64,000 nucleotides of DNA, taken from contig CAWDOA010000012.1 in NCBI GenBank assembly GCA_963803875.1, forward strand, positions 62,001 through 126,000. The letters are read 5' to 3'. Origin of the DNA: JABDIY01 sp963803875. GTDB taxonomy: Bacteria > Actinomycetota > Acidimicrobiia > Acidimicrobiales > SZUA-35. Under the pieces are notes generated by a model. That model made no database searches, was not told the origin of the DNA, and saw only the letters and a program-made list of their open reading frames with translations. The translations under genes and the position numbers were made by a program. Positions 19,346 to 27,509 of this stretch are shown here, in pieces (within the stretch, counting starts at the first letter, position 1; each line of letters begins with the position of its first letter).

Positions 19346-21255
19346 TCCAACTGTTGCTCGCTGCGGTGGGCTCACTCGGCTTCCTCTGCCTCGGGTTCGT
19401 CGCAGTAGCAAACCGATTCGGCTCACCTCGGCCATCGTTGGGTAGCGCCGAAATCCTCGACGGATTGGGGATCGTTGTCCCAGCTGTCCTGCTCCTGAGC
19501 CTGGCGGCCATCCGAGCCGACATCTTCGATCGACCGGCACTGATCGTCGTCGGAGTTGGCGCCATCATCGCAATAGATCCGCGATCGGCGAGGACTTCGC
19601 TCCCTTCGCCCACGTGGCTCTCGATGATTGGGGTCGTCACGGCGGTTGGGCTGTGGCTACGACGAGATCCCATCTATTTCCTCGGAGACTGGTCGGACTT
19701 CGGTGAGTACGTGAACAGGGGGAATTCGATCGCCGACGGTGGGCCGCCGGGTGGTTTCTTCCCGCCACTCACCGAGACGTACATGGCGTTGGGTCATTTA
19801 CTCTTTTCGCAGCGCTACGCGATGGTGATCGTGCCTGTTCTCGCGGTTGTCACCGGTCTCTTCGTGGCAGGTGTGAGCGGGGTGTTGACCGGTTCGCGGG
19901 CTGCCGCCGTACTGGCTGGCTCATTGTTCGCCATTCACCCGGTGGCGGTCTGGTTTGGTCGTCTGCCCACCAGCGAAGTTGGGTTCGGCCTGCTTTCGAC
20001 GATTCTCGCCTACCAATTGATCCGAGCTGGTGATGGCGAGCGTGCATGGCCCATCGGGCTCACCGTGGCCGCCATGGTGGTGTCACGACCGAACGGGTTG
20101 GTCCTCGTTTTACCGTTCACCGCCATCGTCGCAGTAGCTGCGCTTTCGGGTGCCCGATGGGATCTGTGGGCCCGCACGGTTGGCCCGTTCGTGGTCGGGT
20201 GGACCTCGGGATTTCTGTGGCTGGCAAATTTCAAGCTCTTCCGCAGCGTCATGGCCACCTTCGGTGGAGAATTCGGGGTCGATACTGTGACGCTCAGCGA
20301 CCAACTGTCCAACCCCGGTTGGCAGGCGGCAATCGTGATCGGAATGCTCCTGTACTGGGTCGTCCTGTCCAGACTGTGGAGCGCGCCACAGACAATATCT
20401 CGCTTTGCGTCGGCCCTGATCGGTGCAACTGTTCTTGCCAGCTTCGGAGTTGTGGCGTTTGCGGATCGGCTGTTTCTCCTACGCGACGGGCTCTCTTCAA
20501 TCGGATATCCCACGATCATCCTTGCCGGTTTGGGTCTCGTCGCACTGCTCTTGGAGCGGCCGGCGTCGATGGCACCGGTGACCTGCGTGGTGGCACCGGC
20601 GGTGTTGTGGGCAGTCGTGTATGCCTTCCAGTTCGACGAGACAGTCCCCCATTACATCTACCTGTATTGGGAGCGGTACCTGTTTCCCAATGTGACCCTG
20701 GCCATCTTCGTGTTGGCCGGTGGCGTCGCAGCAGCCGTGGAACGCACACTGAACTCCCCAGCGGCAAGAACGAGCATTGCGTTCAGCGCAGTCATTCCGT
20801 CCTTCGTTCTGGCGTGGTTCTTCGTGCCCCACTACGAACTCCAACATCACAGGCAGTACCACGGCGCTGGTTTCTACGAAGCCCTGGAAGCGATCGCCGA
20901 GGACCTCCCCGAAGATGCGGTTGTGGCCTACAGCGGCGTCCCGAGTGAGCTGATATGGGATCGCTACTTCTTCTTCTTCCCGAACACCTTCCGGGTCATC
21001 GGCCAGCCGCTCCGGCTCACCTTCGATGTGGACTTCACGAACCTCCCAACTGTGCCAACCGCACCTGATCCCCTGGGAGGAACAGACCGGGATCCGACAC
21101 ACGTGCTGTCGGTGTCGCTGGAACCGCGGGACACACTTCAGGATCTTGCGGCGGGCCAGCACGAGTTCCCGATCTCGCTACTACCCAGGGACTCCACTGC
21201 GGAGGACGACTGGAACGAATGGATGGTCGTGGTCACAGTCTCCCGGATGCGGTGA
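19342..21255 (+). CDS. Large multi-span membrane protein, GT39/ArnT-like glycosyltransferase candidate
   Basis: A 637-residue protein with about 12-13 predicted membrane helices and a C-terminal soluble tail (from about residue 510). After the first helices there is an extracytoplasmic loop DPIYFLGDWSDFGEYVNRG, where acidic residues sit as in the first loop of GT-C enzymes, and FAIHPVAVWFGRLPTSEVG resembles the conserved region of ArnT/PMT-like transferases. GTG 19342 overlaps the upstream stop (GTGA). Together with the polyprenyl-phosphate GT2 (15500-16549) it could add a sugar to the exported polymer outside the membrane. Family assignment is by layout, not by a strong motif. Confidence 0.55.
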   Translation: MIQLLLAAVGSLGFLCLGFVAVANRFGSPRPSLGSAEILDGLGIVVPAVLLLSLAAIRADIFDRPALIVVGVGAIIAIDPRSARTSLPSPTWLSMIGVVTAVGLWLRRDPIYFLGDWSDFGEYVNRGNSIADGGPPGGFFPPLTETYMALGHLLFSQRYAMVIVPVLAVVTGLFVAGVSGVLTGSRAAAVLAGSLFAIHPVAVWFGRLPTSEVGFGLLSTILAYQLIRAGDGERAWPIGLTVAAMVVSRPNGLVLVLPFTAIVAVAALSGARWDLWARTVGPFVVGWTSGFLWLANFKLFRSVMATFGGEFGVDTVTLSDQLSNPGWQAAIVIGMLLYWVVLSRLWSAPQTISRFASALIGATVLASFGVVAFADRLFLLRDGLSSIGYPTIILAGLGLVALLLERPASMAPVTCVVAPAVLWAVVYAFQFDETVPHYIYLYWERYLFPNVTLAIFVLAGGVAAAVERTLNSPAARTSIAFSAVIPSFVLAWFFVPHYELQHHRQYHGAGFYEALEAIAEDLPEDAVVAYSGVPSELIWDRYFFFFPNTFRVIGQPLRLTFDVDFTNLPTVPTAPDPLGGTDRDPTHVLSVSLEPRDTLQDLAAGQHEFPISLLPRDSTAEDDWNEWMVVVTVSRMR

Positions 21256-21747
21256 CTAACCCAGCCACGCGGCCCACTGCGGGTTGGCTCTGGTTGCGAG
21301 CACAACCGAGTAGGCCGGGGCCTTGGGTTGACCTTTCAACCTCAGCCCGGCTCCGCTCAGCGAGCGGGATCCCTTCCGCTGATTGTGGAGCTTGCACATC
21401 AGCACCGTGTTCTCCCACGTCGTATCCCCACCTCGACATCGGGGGATCACGTGGTCGATGGTGGTACCGGTGGACTCACACCCGCTCACCTGGCAGGTGT
21501 TTTGGTCTCTGGCTCGGAGGGCTGCTCGCGTCCACGGTGCCTTTCCACCGCGTCGGAAAGCCTTCACCATGTTGAACAAACGAACCACCACAGGAAACGG
21601 AAACTCGGCACCGCCACAGGTCCGAATTGTCCGATCCTGGGACTGCTCGAGTAGCTCTACTTCACCCTCGATCACCATCACGATGGCGCGACGCCACGAA
21701 ATGACCGTGAGAGGTTCGTAGCTTGCGTTCAGAAGCAGGACCGACAT
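21256..21747 (-). CDS. HNH endonuclease, stand-alone actinobacterial type
   Basis: A 163-residue protein starting MSVLLLNASYEPLTVISWRR, a start typical of this family in actinobacteria and cyanobacteria. The HNH core is present: CQVSGCESTGTTIDHVIP (zinc Cys pair and His of the first H), GGDTTWENTVLMCKLHN (N and second H, plus another Cys) and a KGSRS tail. A GGAGGG ribosome-binding site lies 8 nt before ATG 21747, unlike the leaderless genes around it. It converges with the 19342 membrane protein with no bases between stops. Cellular role of this family is not established; it is not linked to a phage here. Confidence 0.88.
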   Translation of the reverse strand: MSVLLLNASYEPLTVISWRRAIVMVIEGEVELLEQSQDRTIRTCGGAEFPFPVVVRLFNMVKAFRRGGKAPWTRAALRARDQNTCQVSGCESTGTTIDHVIPRCRGGDTTWENTVLMCKLHNQRKGSRSLSGAGLRLKGQPKAPAYSVVLATRANPQWAAWLG

Positions 21748-21879
21748 TGCGCTTCACCCTCCAAAAGTGAATGACTGCGAGAGTATGCGCCCGGATCGGT
21801 CAGGGCCAGCCCATTTCGGCTGAACCCGACCCAACCGACTCCGCTGCCGCGTGCGATGATCAACGAGTCGCCCCGAGGT

Positions 21880-23130
21880 TCATACCGGGGTTTGTGCCGC
21901 CTGCGATGTCGGCGCACTTCCGATTTGGGCGTGATCGATCGATGTCTTGAGGCGGACTCTTCCCGCCCCGGCCCCACCGACCGAGGTCACCGAAAAACTG
22001 GTCGGTGCCTCGGCACGGTCGTACTCGAACGTCTCGTTGACATCCTGCAAGGCCGCAGTGATTTCGAAGCTGCCTTGGAGAAGAGGCAGGTCCTCAACAG
22101 TGATGGTGACCTCGCCGATGCCCGGTTCGATGTTCATGAGGTCCACCCCGGTGATGTCGGAACCATTGAAGTTCGACACGAGGATTCCATCGTGACTGTA
22201 GATCCAGATGGCGAGCCGCATGGCCGGAATCGACTCCGCTGCTCTGTACCTGACACGGAACGTGAGCGTGTCCCCCGGATGGTACGAATCGCCGCCATGG
22301 ACCGGTTTCTCAACGGTCACAGCGACCAGGGACGCCACAGAAGTGCTGGCCGGGTTGAGTGCGGTGGGCGATCCGTCACCATGGCGAACCCCGGTCCTCG
22401 CCTCCAGTGAATCCCGATAGACGACCACGCCTTCGTGGGGTTCTCCGCAGTAGATCATCCGTCCGCTGTCGAGTATCACCGCTCGGTCACAGAACAGCCT
22501 CACCATGTCCGGTGAGTGGGTGACCAGGACGATCGTGCGCCCATCGCGCTGGAACCCTCGAACCCGTTCGAGGCACTTGCGCTGAAATGCCTCATCGCCG
22601 ACGGCCAGCACCTCATCGATCAGGAGGACATCCGGTTTCAGGTTCACCGCCACTGCAAAACCCAGCCGGGCGAACATGCCCGAGCTGTAATGCTTCACCT
22701 GCGAGTCAATGAAGGCGGGGATCTCGGAAAAGTTGATGATGTCGTCGATCATCTCGTCGATCTGAGCTTTGGAGAATCCCAGGATCGACCCGTTGAGATA
22801 GACGTTCTCGCGACCGGTGAGATCGGGATGGAATCCGGCACCGAGTTCGAGCAGGGCACTCATCGAGCCGCGAACGCGGACAGCCCCATCGGTTGGACGG
22901 ATCGTTCCCGAGATGCACTTCAACATGGTGCTCTTGCCACTTCCGTTGTGGCCGAGAATGCCAACCGTTTCGCCCGCCTGCACGTCAAATGCCACATCGT
23001 GAAGCGCATCGAAGGACTCGGACCGCCCTCGGCCGACGGCAAGGAACCGCTCGAGAATCGAAGTAGCGCCGGCGGTCTGACGTTTGAAGGACTTGGTTAC
23101 ATGATCAACCTCGATGGCGGTGTAGCTCAT
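21880..23130 (-). CDS. wzt: Polysaccharide ABC exporter ATP-binding protein with carbohydrate-binding domain (Wzt-like)
   Basis: The ATPase domain (residues 1-245) shows Walker A GHNGSGKST (60-68), a Q-loop region ELGAGFHPDLTGRENVYLNG typical of O-antigen/teichoic-acid exporters, signature YSSGMFARLGFA and Walker B LLIDEVLAVGDE, then the H-loop VTHSPD. Residues about 260-390 form a separate beta-rich domain (YHPGDTLTFRVRY, LPLLQGSFEITAALQD), matching the Wzt C-terminal domain that in characterised systems binds the modified non-reducing end of the polymer. It lies one base after wzm, so both subunits are one operon. This predicts that the exported chain carries a terminal modification. Confidence 0.92.
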   Translation of the reverse strand: MSYTAIEVDHVTKSFKRQTAGATSILERFLAVGRGRSESFDALHDVAFDVQAGETVGILGHNGSGKSTMLKCISGTIRPTDGAVRVRGSMSALLELGAGFHPDLTGRENVYLNGSILGFSKAQIDEMIDDIINFSEIPAFIDSQVKHYSSGMFARLGFAVAVNLKPDVLLIDEVLAVGDEAFQRKCLERVRGFQRDGRTIVLVTHSPDMVRLFCDRAVILDSGRMIYCGEPHEGVVVYRDSLEARTGVRHGDGSPTALNPASTSVASLVAVTVEKPVHGGDSYHPGDTLTFRVRYRAAESIPAMRLAIWIYSHDGILVSNFNGSDITGVDLMNIEPGIGEVTITVEDLPLLQGSFEITAALQDVNETFEYDRAEAPTSFSVTSVGGAGAGRVRLKTSIDHAQIGSAPTSQAAQTPV

Positions 23131-23131
23131 C

Positions 23132-24142
23132 TCAGATCACCTCGCCGAAGTCGCCTTCGAGACGAGCGAACGCCCGCATCCCGATGATGAAGAGCAGTAC
23201 GGCGAAGGCGAGCGACATCCCAAGCATCTGCACATAGAACCCGGTTCCCTGCGCCATGAGGAACGCGAAGTCCTGCTCCTGGGCTGCGGCCGACACGTTG
23301 TTGGGGTTGTAGAGCACGCGTTTGAACACAACCACCGGTCCCATCATCGGGTTCAGCCCAGCCAGAATCGAGTTCTCCTCCAACGCATTGGCGACGAACT
23401 GAAACGGATACACGATACATGTGAACCAGAACCACGCCAGGAGGCCCAGTTCGAGGAAATGGTTGGTGTCGCGGTAGTACACGTTGTATGCGCTCAGTAG
23501 AAGGCCGAGCCCAGTGGCCAGCAGGAGCGTCAACAACAGGGCGGGAACGAGAAGCCAGAGCATCGACACCTCCGGGGCGTGTCCAAAGGCAGCCAGGCCG
23601 ATCACCAAGACGATCATTTGGAAACAGAAGCTGATGAACGATGCCCCGACCGCAGCGATCGGGAGAATCTCTCTGGGGAACCACACCTTCTGCACCAGTG
23701 ACCCATTGCCCACGATCGAAGCGGTCGCACTACCCAACCCGGTGGCGAACAGATTCCACACCAGCAATCCGGAGAGCAGAAGCAAGCCATAACGAGGTGC
23801 GCCGGCGTTCAGTACGACATCGAAGACAACGCTGAACACGGCCAGGTAGAGAAGCGGGTTCAGCAACGTCCACAAGAACCCGAGAACACTGTCCTTGTAG
23901 CGGACCTTCAACTCACGGCGTACGAGATTTCCCAGAAGCTCGCGATACTCCCAGACATCGGTAATCCGACGGATGAAGGAACGGGGAACACTGCCATGTT
24001 CTATGAGCGGGGGAAGCCCATCGGCCGGTACTGCGGTCAAGTCCTCAAGCGTAGTCTCGGCACCCGGGTCTTTCCGGTACCCGGGCCGCTCGGAAACAGG
24101 TGGTACCTTCGTGCCGTGATCCGACCCAAAGATCTCGCCCAA
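23132..24142 (-). CDS. wzm: Polysaccharide ABC exporter permease (Wzm/TagG-like)
   Basis: An ABC-2 type permease of up to 336 residues. After a variable N-terminus comes the conserved amphipathic entry ITDVWEYRELLGNLVRREL and KVRYKDSVLGFLWTLLNP, then six hydrophobic segments, with YNVYYRDTNHFLELGLLAWFW near the fifth, all typical of O-antigen and teichoic-acid exporters. It forms the membrane channel of the Wzt-driven exporter encoded next door. The start is uncertain: TTG 24142 overlaps the divergent small gene at 24116 by 27 nt, and TTG 24040 is another option; the conserved part begins near residue 55. Confidence 0.9.
   Translation of the reverse strand: MGEIFGSDHGTKVPPVSERPGYRKDPGAETTLEDLTAVPADGLPPLIEHGSVPRSFIRRITDVWEYRELLGNLVRRELKVRYKDSVLGFLWTLLNPLLYLAVFSVVFDVVLNAGAPRYGLLLLSGLLVWNLFATGLGSATASIVGNGSLVQKVWFPREILPIAAVGASFISFCFQMIVLVIGLAAFGHAPEVSMLWLLVPALLLTLLLATGLGLLLSAYNVYYRDTNHFLELGLLAWFWFTCIVYPFQFVANALEENSILAGLNPMMGPVVVFKRVLYNPNNVSAAAQEQDFAFLMAQGTGFYVQMLGMSLAFAVLLFIIGMRAFARLEGDFGEVI
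24104..24109 (+). promoter_or_regulatory. Leaderless -10 box for the 24116 gene
   Basis: TACCTT 6 nt upstream of GTG 24116; it selects this GTG over the longer in-frame start at 23996, which would run into wzm. Confidence 0.45.
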
Positions 24143-24289
24143 AGGACCCGACAGCTCCTTCAGCCCGGTGATCGCGCCCCTGGGTCAGAACACGACCGCA
24201 GGATCGCTGCGTTGGAAGCAGAGGTGAAGGCACTGAGGGGTGAGCTGGGCGCTGTGGTCAAGATGATCGAATCCGATGGCGAGCGCTGA
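24116..24289 (+). CDS. Small coiled-coil protein next to the exporter
   Basis: A 57-residue protein, MIRPKDLAQRTRQLLQPGDR followed by a helical heptad segment RRIAALEAEVKALRGELGA. No membrane span. The C-terminus overlaps the start of the methyltransferase gene at 24276 by 14 nt, so both are one transcript starting from the TACCTT box. It resembles the other tiny coiled-coil proteins at 9312, 15246 and 32235 in size and context. It could pair with the following methyltransferase through its coiled coil; this is inference. Confidence 0.5.
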   Translation: MIRPKDLAQRTRQLLQPGDRAPGSEHDRRIAALEAEVKALRGELGAVVKMIESDGER

Positions 24290-25433
24290 CCCTTTCTCTG
24301 CCGGCAACGACACCGAGGCCCATCCCGGCAGCGTGATCTCGATCGATGGCCCATTTGATCCTTCCGCCCTCGCTGCATTGCCGGCACGGGTGGACCGAGC
24401 AGCCGCGATCATCGCCGAACAACCGATGGCCGATCGACTGCGCAAGATGAGGGTCCGCGTGCCCATCTTCGACCGGAACGACGAGCCCGAAGCCATTGAA
24501 GCTGCCGTTACGCACCATCGACTCGATGCCGTACCCGAAGTGGTTGATGGAATGCTCGTCGCCGGAGGTTCCCATCGCCGCTGGGCCCAACTCGGTCAAC
24601 CCAGTCCCAATGATGTTGTCCATCGTGTGTCAACGGCTCTCGAGCGCCTCGAAGGGGCTCACGCTGAATACGGTCATGCGCACGCCCGACGATTCAGCCA
24701 GACGCTGGAACGACTGCGTACGCCGGTCGGGCCAAGTGCAACGTTGCTGGAGCTGTCATCGTTTCCAGTGGTAACCGAAATCGCAGACGAGCTGGGCTTC
24801 TGGTGTGCTGCCACGGTGCGAGACGGCGGGGATGCCCTAGCACGACCGTCGAACCCATTCGATGCCACGTTTGGTCGCCAGGTGGAGCTGAACGTCGAAA
24901 TCGAAACCCAACGGCTGCCCGTCGAGGACGAACTCTTCGATGTGATCCTGGCGTTGGAGATCATCGAGCATCTACCACGGGATCCAATGCAGTTGCTCGT
25001 GGAGGCCAACCGGGCCCTTCGAATGGGTGGCCAGCTGATCGTGTCGACGCCCAACCTGATCGGCGAGAGGGCGCTGGGGCTGGCTCGTCGAGGACAACAT
25101 CCCGCCAACTACTACTTCTTTGAGCGCTCAGGGTCTCTGGACCGCCACCACTTCGAGTGGACACCAGACCTGTTGGGCACTGCCCTACGGGCGGCGGGCT
25201 TCTATGTTGATGAACTCAGCACCCATTTCTCGTGGTGGGATTCCGATGCCGAACTCAGCAACGACCTCGATCGGTTCGGGCACCCGCAACACCTTCGGGG
25301 TGACAACATCATTGCAACCGCCACGAAGGTGACGCCCCTGGTCCGCCGGATGCCGGATGAGCTGTACACCGGCCCTTGCACCGACGACGAGTGGGTCACG
25401 TCGAACTCCGCTCAGCCTCGTATCCGAGCCTGA
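24276..25433 (+). CDS. Class I SAM-dependent methyltransferase (possible chain-terminating enzyme)
   Basis: A 385-residue protein. The N-terminal 150 residues are helical and charged (LRKMRVRVPIFDRNDEPEA) and of unknown fold. The methyltransferase domain starts near ATLLELSSFPVVTEIADEL (a modified motif I in which the usual DxGxG glycines are weak), followed by LFDVILALEIIEHLPRDP (motif IV), LRMGGQLIVSTPNLIGE and LLGTALRAAGFYVDELSTH. It lies directly beside Wzm/Wzt, whose Wzt has a terminus-binding domain. By analogy to known ABC-dependent O-antigen systems it is a candidate for capping the polymer by methylation. Confidence 0.72.
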   Translation: MASADPFSAGNDTEAHPGSVISIDGPFDPSALAALPARVDRAAAIIAEQPMADRLRKMRVRVPIFDRNDEPEAIEAAVTHHRLDAVPEVVDGMLVAGGSHRRWAQLGQPSPNDVVHRVSTALERLEGAHAEYGHAHARRFSQTLERLRTPVGPSATLLELSSFPVVTEIADELGFWCAATVRDGGDALARPSNPFDATFGRQVELNVEIETQRLPVEDELFDVILALEIIEHLPRDPMQLLVEANRALRMGGQLIVSTPNLIGERALGLARRGQHPANYYFFERSGSLDRHHFEWTPDLLGTALRAAGFYVDELSTHFSWWDSDAELSNDLDRFGHPQHLRGDNIIATATKVTPLVRRMPDELYTGPCTDDEWVTSNSAQPRIRA

Positions 25434-25466
25434 CTCACCGACTCACCCAGCCACGCGTGTTCTGCG

Positions 25467-27371
25467 TCAGTTCTGGGCGTTGTTGAAGAACCGATCAGAG
25501 GTCGCCAATTCGATGGCGTAGGCGACATCGTCGATGCCCCGCAAACGGTCGGACCAGTACTCCATCGACTGCGCTGACGGCACGATCCCGAAAACTCTCT
25601 CATACATGCGCGCGGTTCGGTCTCGTCGCGATTCCAGCGACATGTAGAAGTTCTTTCCGACCTCGACCCTGCTGATGCGACCGGAGTTCATGAGATCGAC
25701 CCAATAGCCCAGACCGGCTGAATCCGGCTCACGGTGCAGAATATCCCGATAGAGCGTGGTCACGAAGCCCTCGGTTGTAGAACCTGCGCTGCGGTAGTAC
25801 TCCTCGGAGGCAAGGAAATACGCACCGATGTCATCGAATCGTGCACCGCTGCGCATGATGGCCTTCCAATACTCGGCACCGGCGTTGTCGGGTTGACGTC
25901 CGAACGCTGTCTGGTAGAGGTCCAGCAGCATGTCACCGGCAAAGGCGTCGCTCTGCACCAGCTCAACCGCAACCGAGGACCGGTCCTGAGAGGCGTACAC
26001 CCTTTGAGTCCACTCCTCGATCTGAACAGCGGTGGGGTTGCTGCCGAGGAATGTTTCCGACAGCGATTCCACATAGTGCTCGATCTGCTCGGTGTCTCCC
26101 CGGACGATCCGATCCACGGTGAACCAGTCGGACTTCAGACCCAGGGTCGTGCGAGCTCTCCAGCCGGTTTGAGTGACAGTGCCGCCTTCGAAACGGAACT
26201 CGATCTGCGTTACCCGTCCACCTTCGTCGCCGAGCCCGTTGCGACCGGTGACAACCAGATCGAGCAGCTTGCCTCGTCCGAACTTGGCTTCGAGCGCTGA
26301 CACGCTCACGACCTTGGTCCACTCTCGATTCGGGTTGGACTCCACGTCGTCACCGTCGTCCTTCACCGAAGGGAACGTTCCTCCGGCCGTGTGGCCACCC
26401 GTGCTCGAGGAGAACTCGGTGCGGGCAACCCGGCCCGAGCCGTTCACACGCACCACGCCAGCTGTCTCGGCGATCGCGGCGTCGGTCCTTGGGTCAGTGG
26501 TTGCCTTGATCGCTGCGCCGGATTTCTGATGGAATCGACCCCAGAACACCTGGCATCGCGTGGTCTCACACGTATCGGCCCATGGCTGGTGCCGGGTGTC
26601 TCCGGCCATCGCATAGCTACGAGCCGCAACGGCTTGAGCCTCCAGAGCGGCCGCCGGCCACTTCGCAGGAGACTCATTGGGCACAACCCCGCGAAGATAC
26701 TCCTCGATCGTAGTTACGTTGACGGTTCGGTGATCTCCGGCCGAGTAGGTCCCGACGATCTCACCCGAGTACCAGGTACGGGCCGATCCGCTTCGACAGA
26801 CATGGAGCATGGACTCATGGCTGTTCGGATCGGCGGTGCTATCGGCAATCAACCGCACACCGGGTTGGCCGGTGATACCCCCGACAACGGTCCAGGGACC
26901 AGCGCAGGAGTTTGCGAATGAGACAAGATACTGGCTTCCGTCCCACGTGATCCGAACCGCACCTTCGGAGATGTGACCGAGGTCCTCCCCAGCTGCACCT
27001 CGCAGGAGAATCCGGCCGCTTTCCAGCCCGACGGCCGTGGAACGACCCTTGTTGTAGCTGAGGTCAACTCGAACAAGGTTGGGATCGACGATGTTGTCGG
27101 AAGGCACTGTGCCGGCCGTGGTCCCGCTGTAGAAGTGATCGAGGATCTGCTCGCTGCCCCACCCGTAGTTCTCCGCGTACCCGAGCGCACCGTACTGGCC
27201 CAACCCTCGGCCATGACCCCAGCCTCGACCCGAAATCTCAATGGTCGCGGTTCCGCTTGCGGCAGCCGCAGGGCTGGTGGCGAGGAACGGGGTGAGCAGG
27301 ATCGCCACAGCTACGGTCGCAGCAGCCCGAAGAACGCGTGATCGAAGAGCGCGTGATCGAAAAGAGTGCAT
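25467..27371 (-). CDS. Secreted SpoIID/LytB-domain protein with C-terminal DUF4214-type repeats
   Basis: A signal peptide with basic start, hydrophobic core AATVAVAILLTPFLAT and AAAAS cleavage region precedes the SpoIID/LytB domain, which opens with ISGRGWGHGRGLGQYGALGY and contains the core VPNESPAKWPAAALEAQAVA plus ARSYA. In SpoIID this domain is a peptidoglycan lytic transglycosylase; the same activity is inferred here. From about residue 430 two DUF4214-like units follow (LYQTAFGRQPDNAGAEYW and LYRDILHREPDSAGLGYW, with a third degenerate one). The protein is exported to the wall. A perfect hairpin lies one base upstream of ATG 27371. It shares the DUF4214 tail with the amidase downstream. 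Confidence 0.85.
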   Translation of the reverse strand: MHSFRSRALRSRVLRAAATVAVAILLTPFLATSPAAAASGTATIEISGRGWGHGRGLGQYGALGYAENYGWGSEQILDHFYSGTTAGTVPSDNIVDPNLVRVDLSYNKGRSTAVGLESGRILLRGAAGEDLGHISEGAVRITWDGSQYLVSFANSCAGPWTVVGGITGQPGVRLIADSTADPNSHESMLHVCRSGSARTWYSGEIVGTYSAGDHRTVNVTTIEEYLRGVVPNESPAKWPAAALEAQAVAARSYAMAGDTRHQPWADTCETTRCQVFWGRFHQKSGAAIKATTDPRTDAAIAETAGVVRVNGSGRVARTEFSSSTGGHTAGGTFPSVKDDGDDVESNPNREWTKVVSVSALEAKFGRGKLLDLVVTGRNGLGDEGGRVTQIEFRFEGGTVTQTGWRARTTLGLKSDWFTVDRIVRGDTEQIEHYVESLSETFLGSNPTAVQIEEWTQRVYASQDRSSVAVELVQSDAFAGDMLLDLYQTAFGRQPDNAGAEYWKAIMRSGARFDDIGAYFLASEEYYRSAGSTTEGFVTTLYRDILHREPDSAGLGYWVDLMNSGRISRVEVGKNFYMSLESRRDRTARMYERVFGIVPSAQSMEYWSDRLRGIDDVAYAIELATSDRFFNNAQN

Positions 27372-27372
27372 A

Positions 27373-27392
27373 CGTAGGTCATCGGACCTACG
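27373..27392. promoter_or_regulatory. Perfect inverted repeat directly upstream of the SpoIID-like gene
   Basis: CGTAGGTC-ATCG-GACCTACG: two perfect 8-nt arms around a 4-nt loop, ending one base before the start codon at 27371. It would cover the ribosome-binding region if transcribed, or serve as an operator. No Shine-Dalgarno-like sequence is seen between it and the start. Confidence 0.45.
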
Positions 27393-27509
27393 CCGCCAAG
27401 CTAAAGAGATTCCCCTGAGAATATTCTGAGTACACCAAGATCTTCACCGAGCCGCCAGTCGATCGAGAAGAAGCGTCACAGCCTGCGCATACTTGGCTCC
27501 GGGGCCGAG

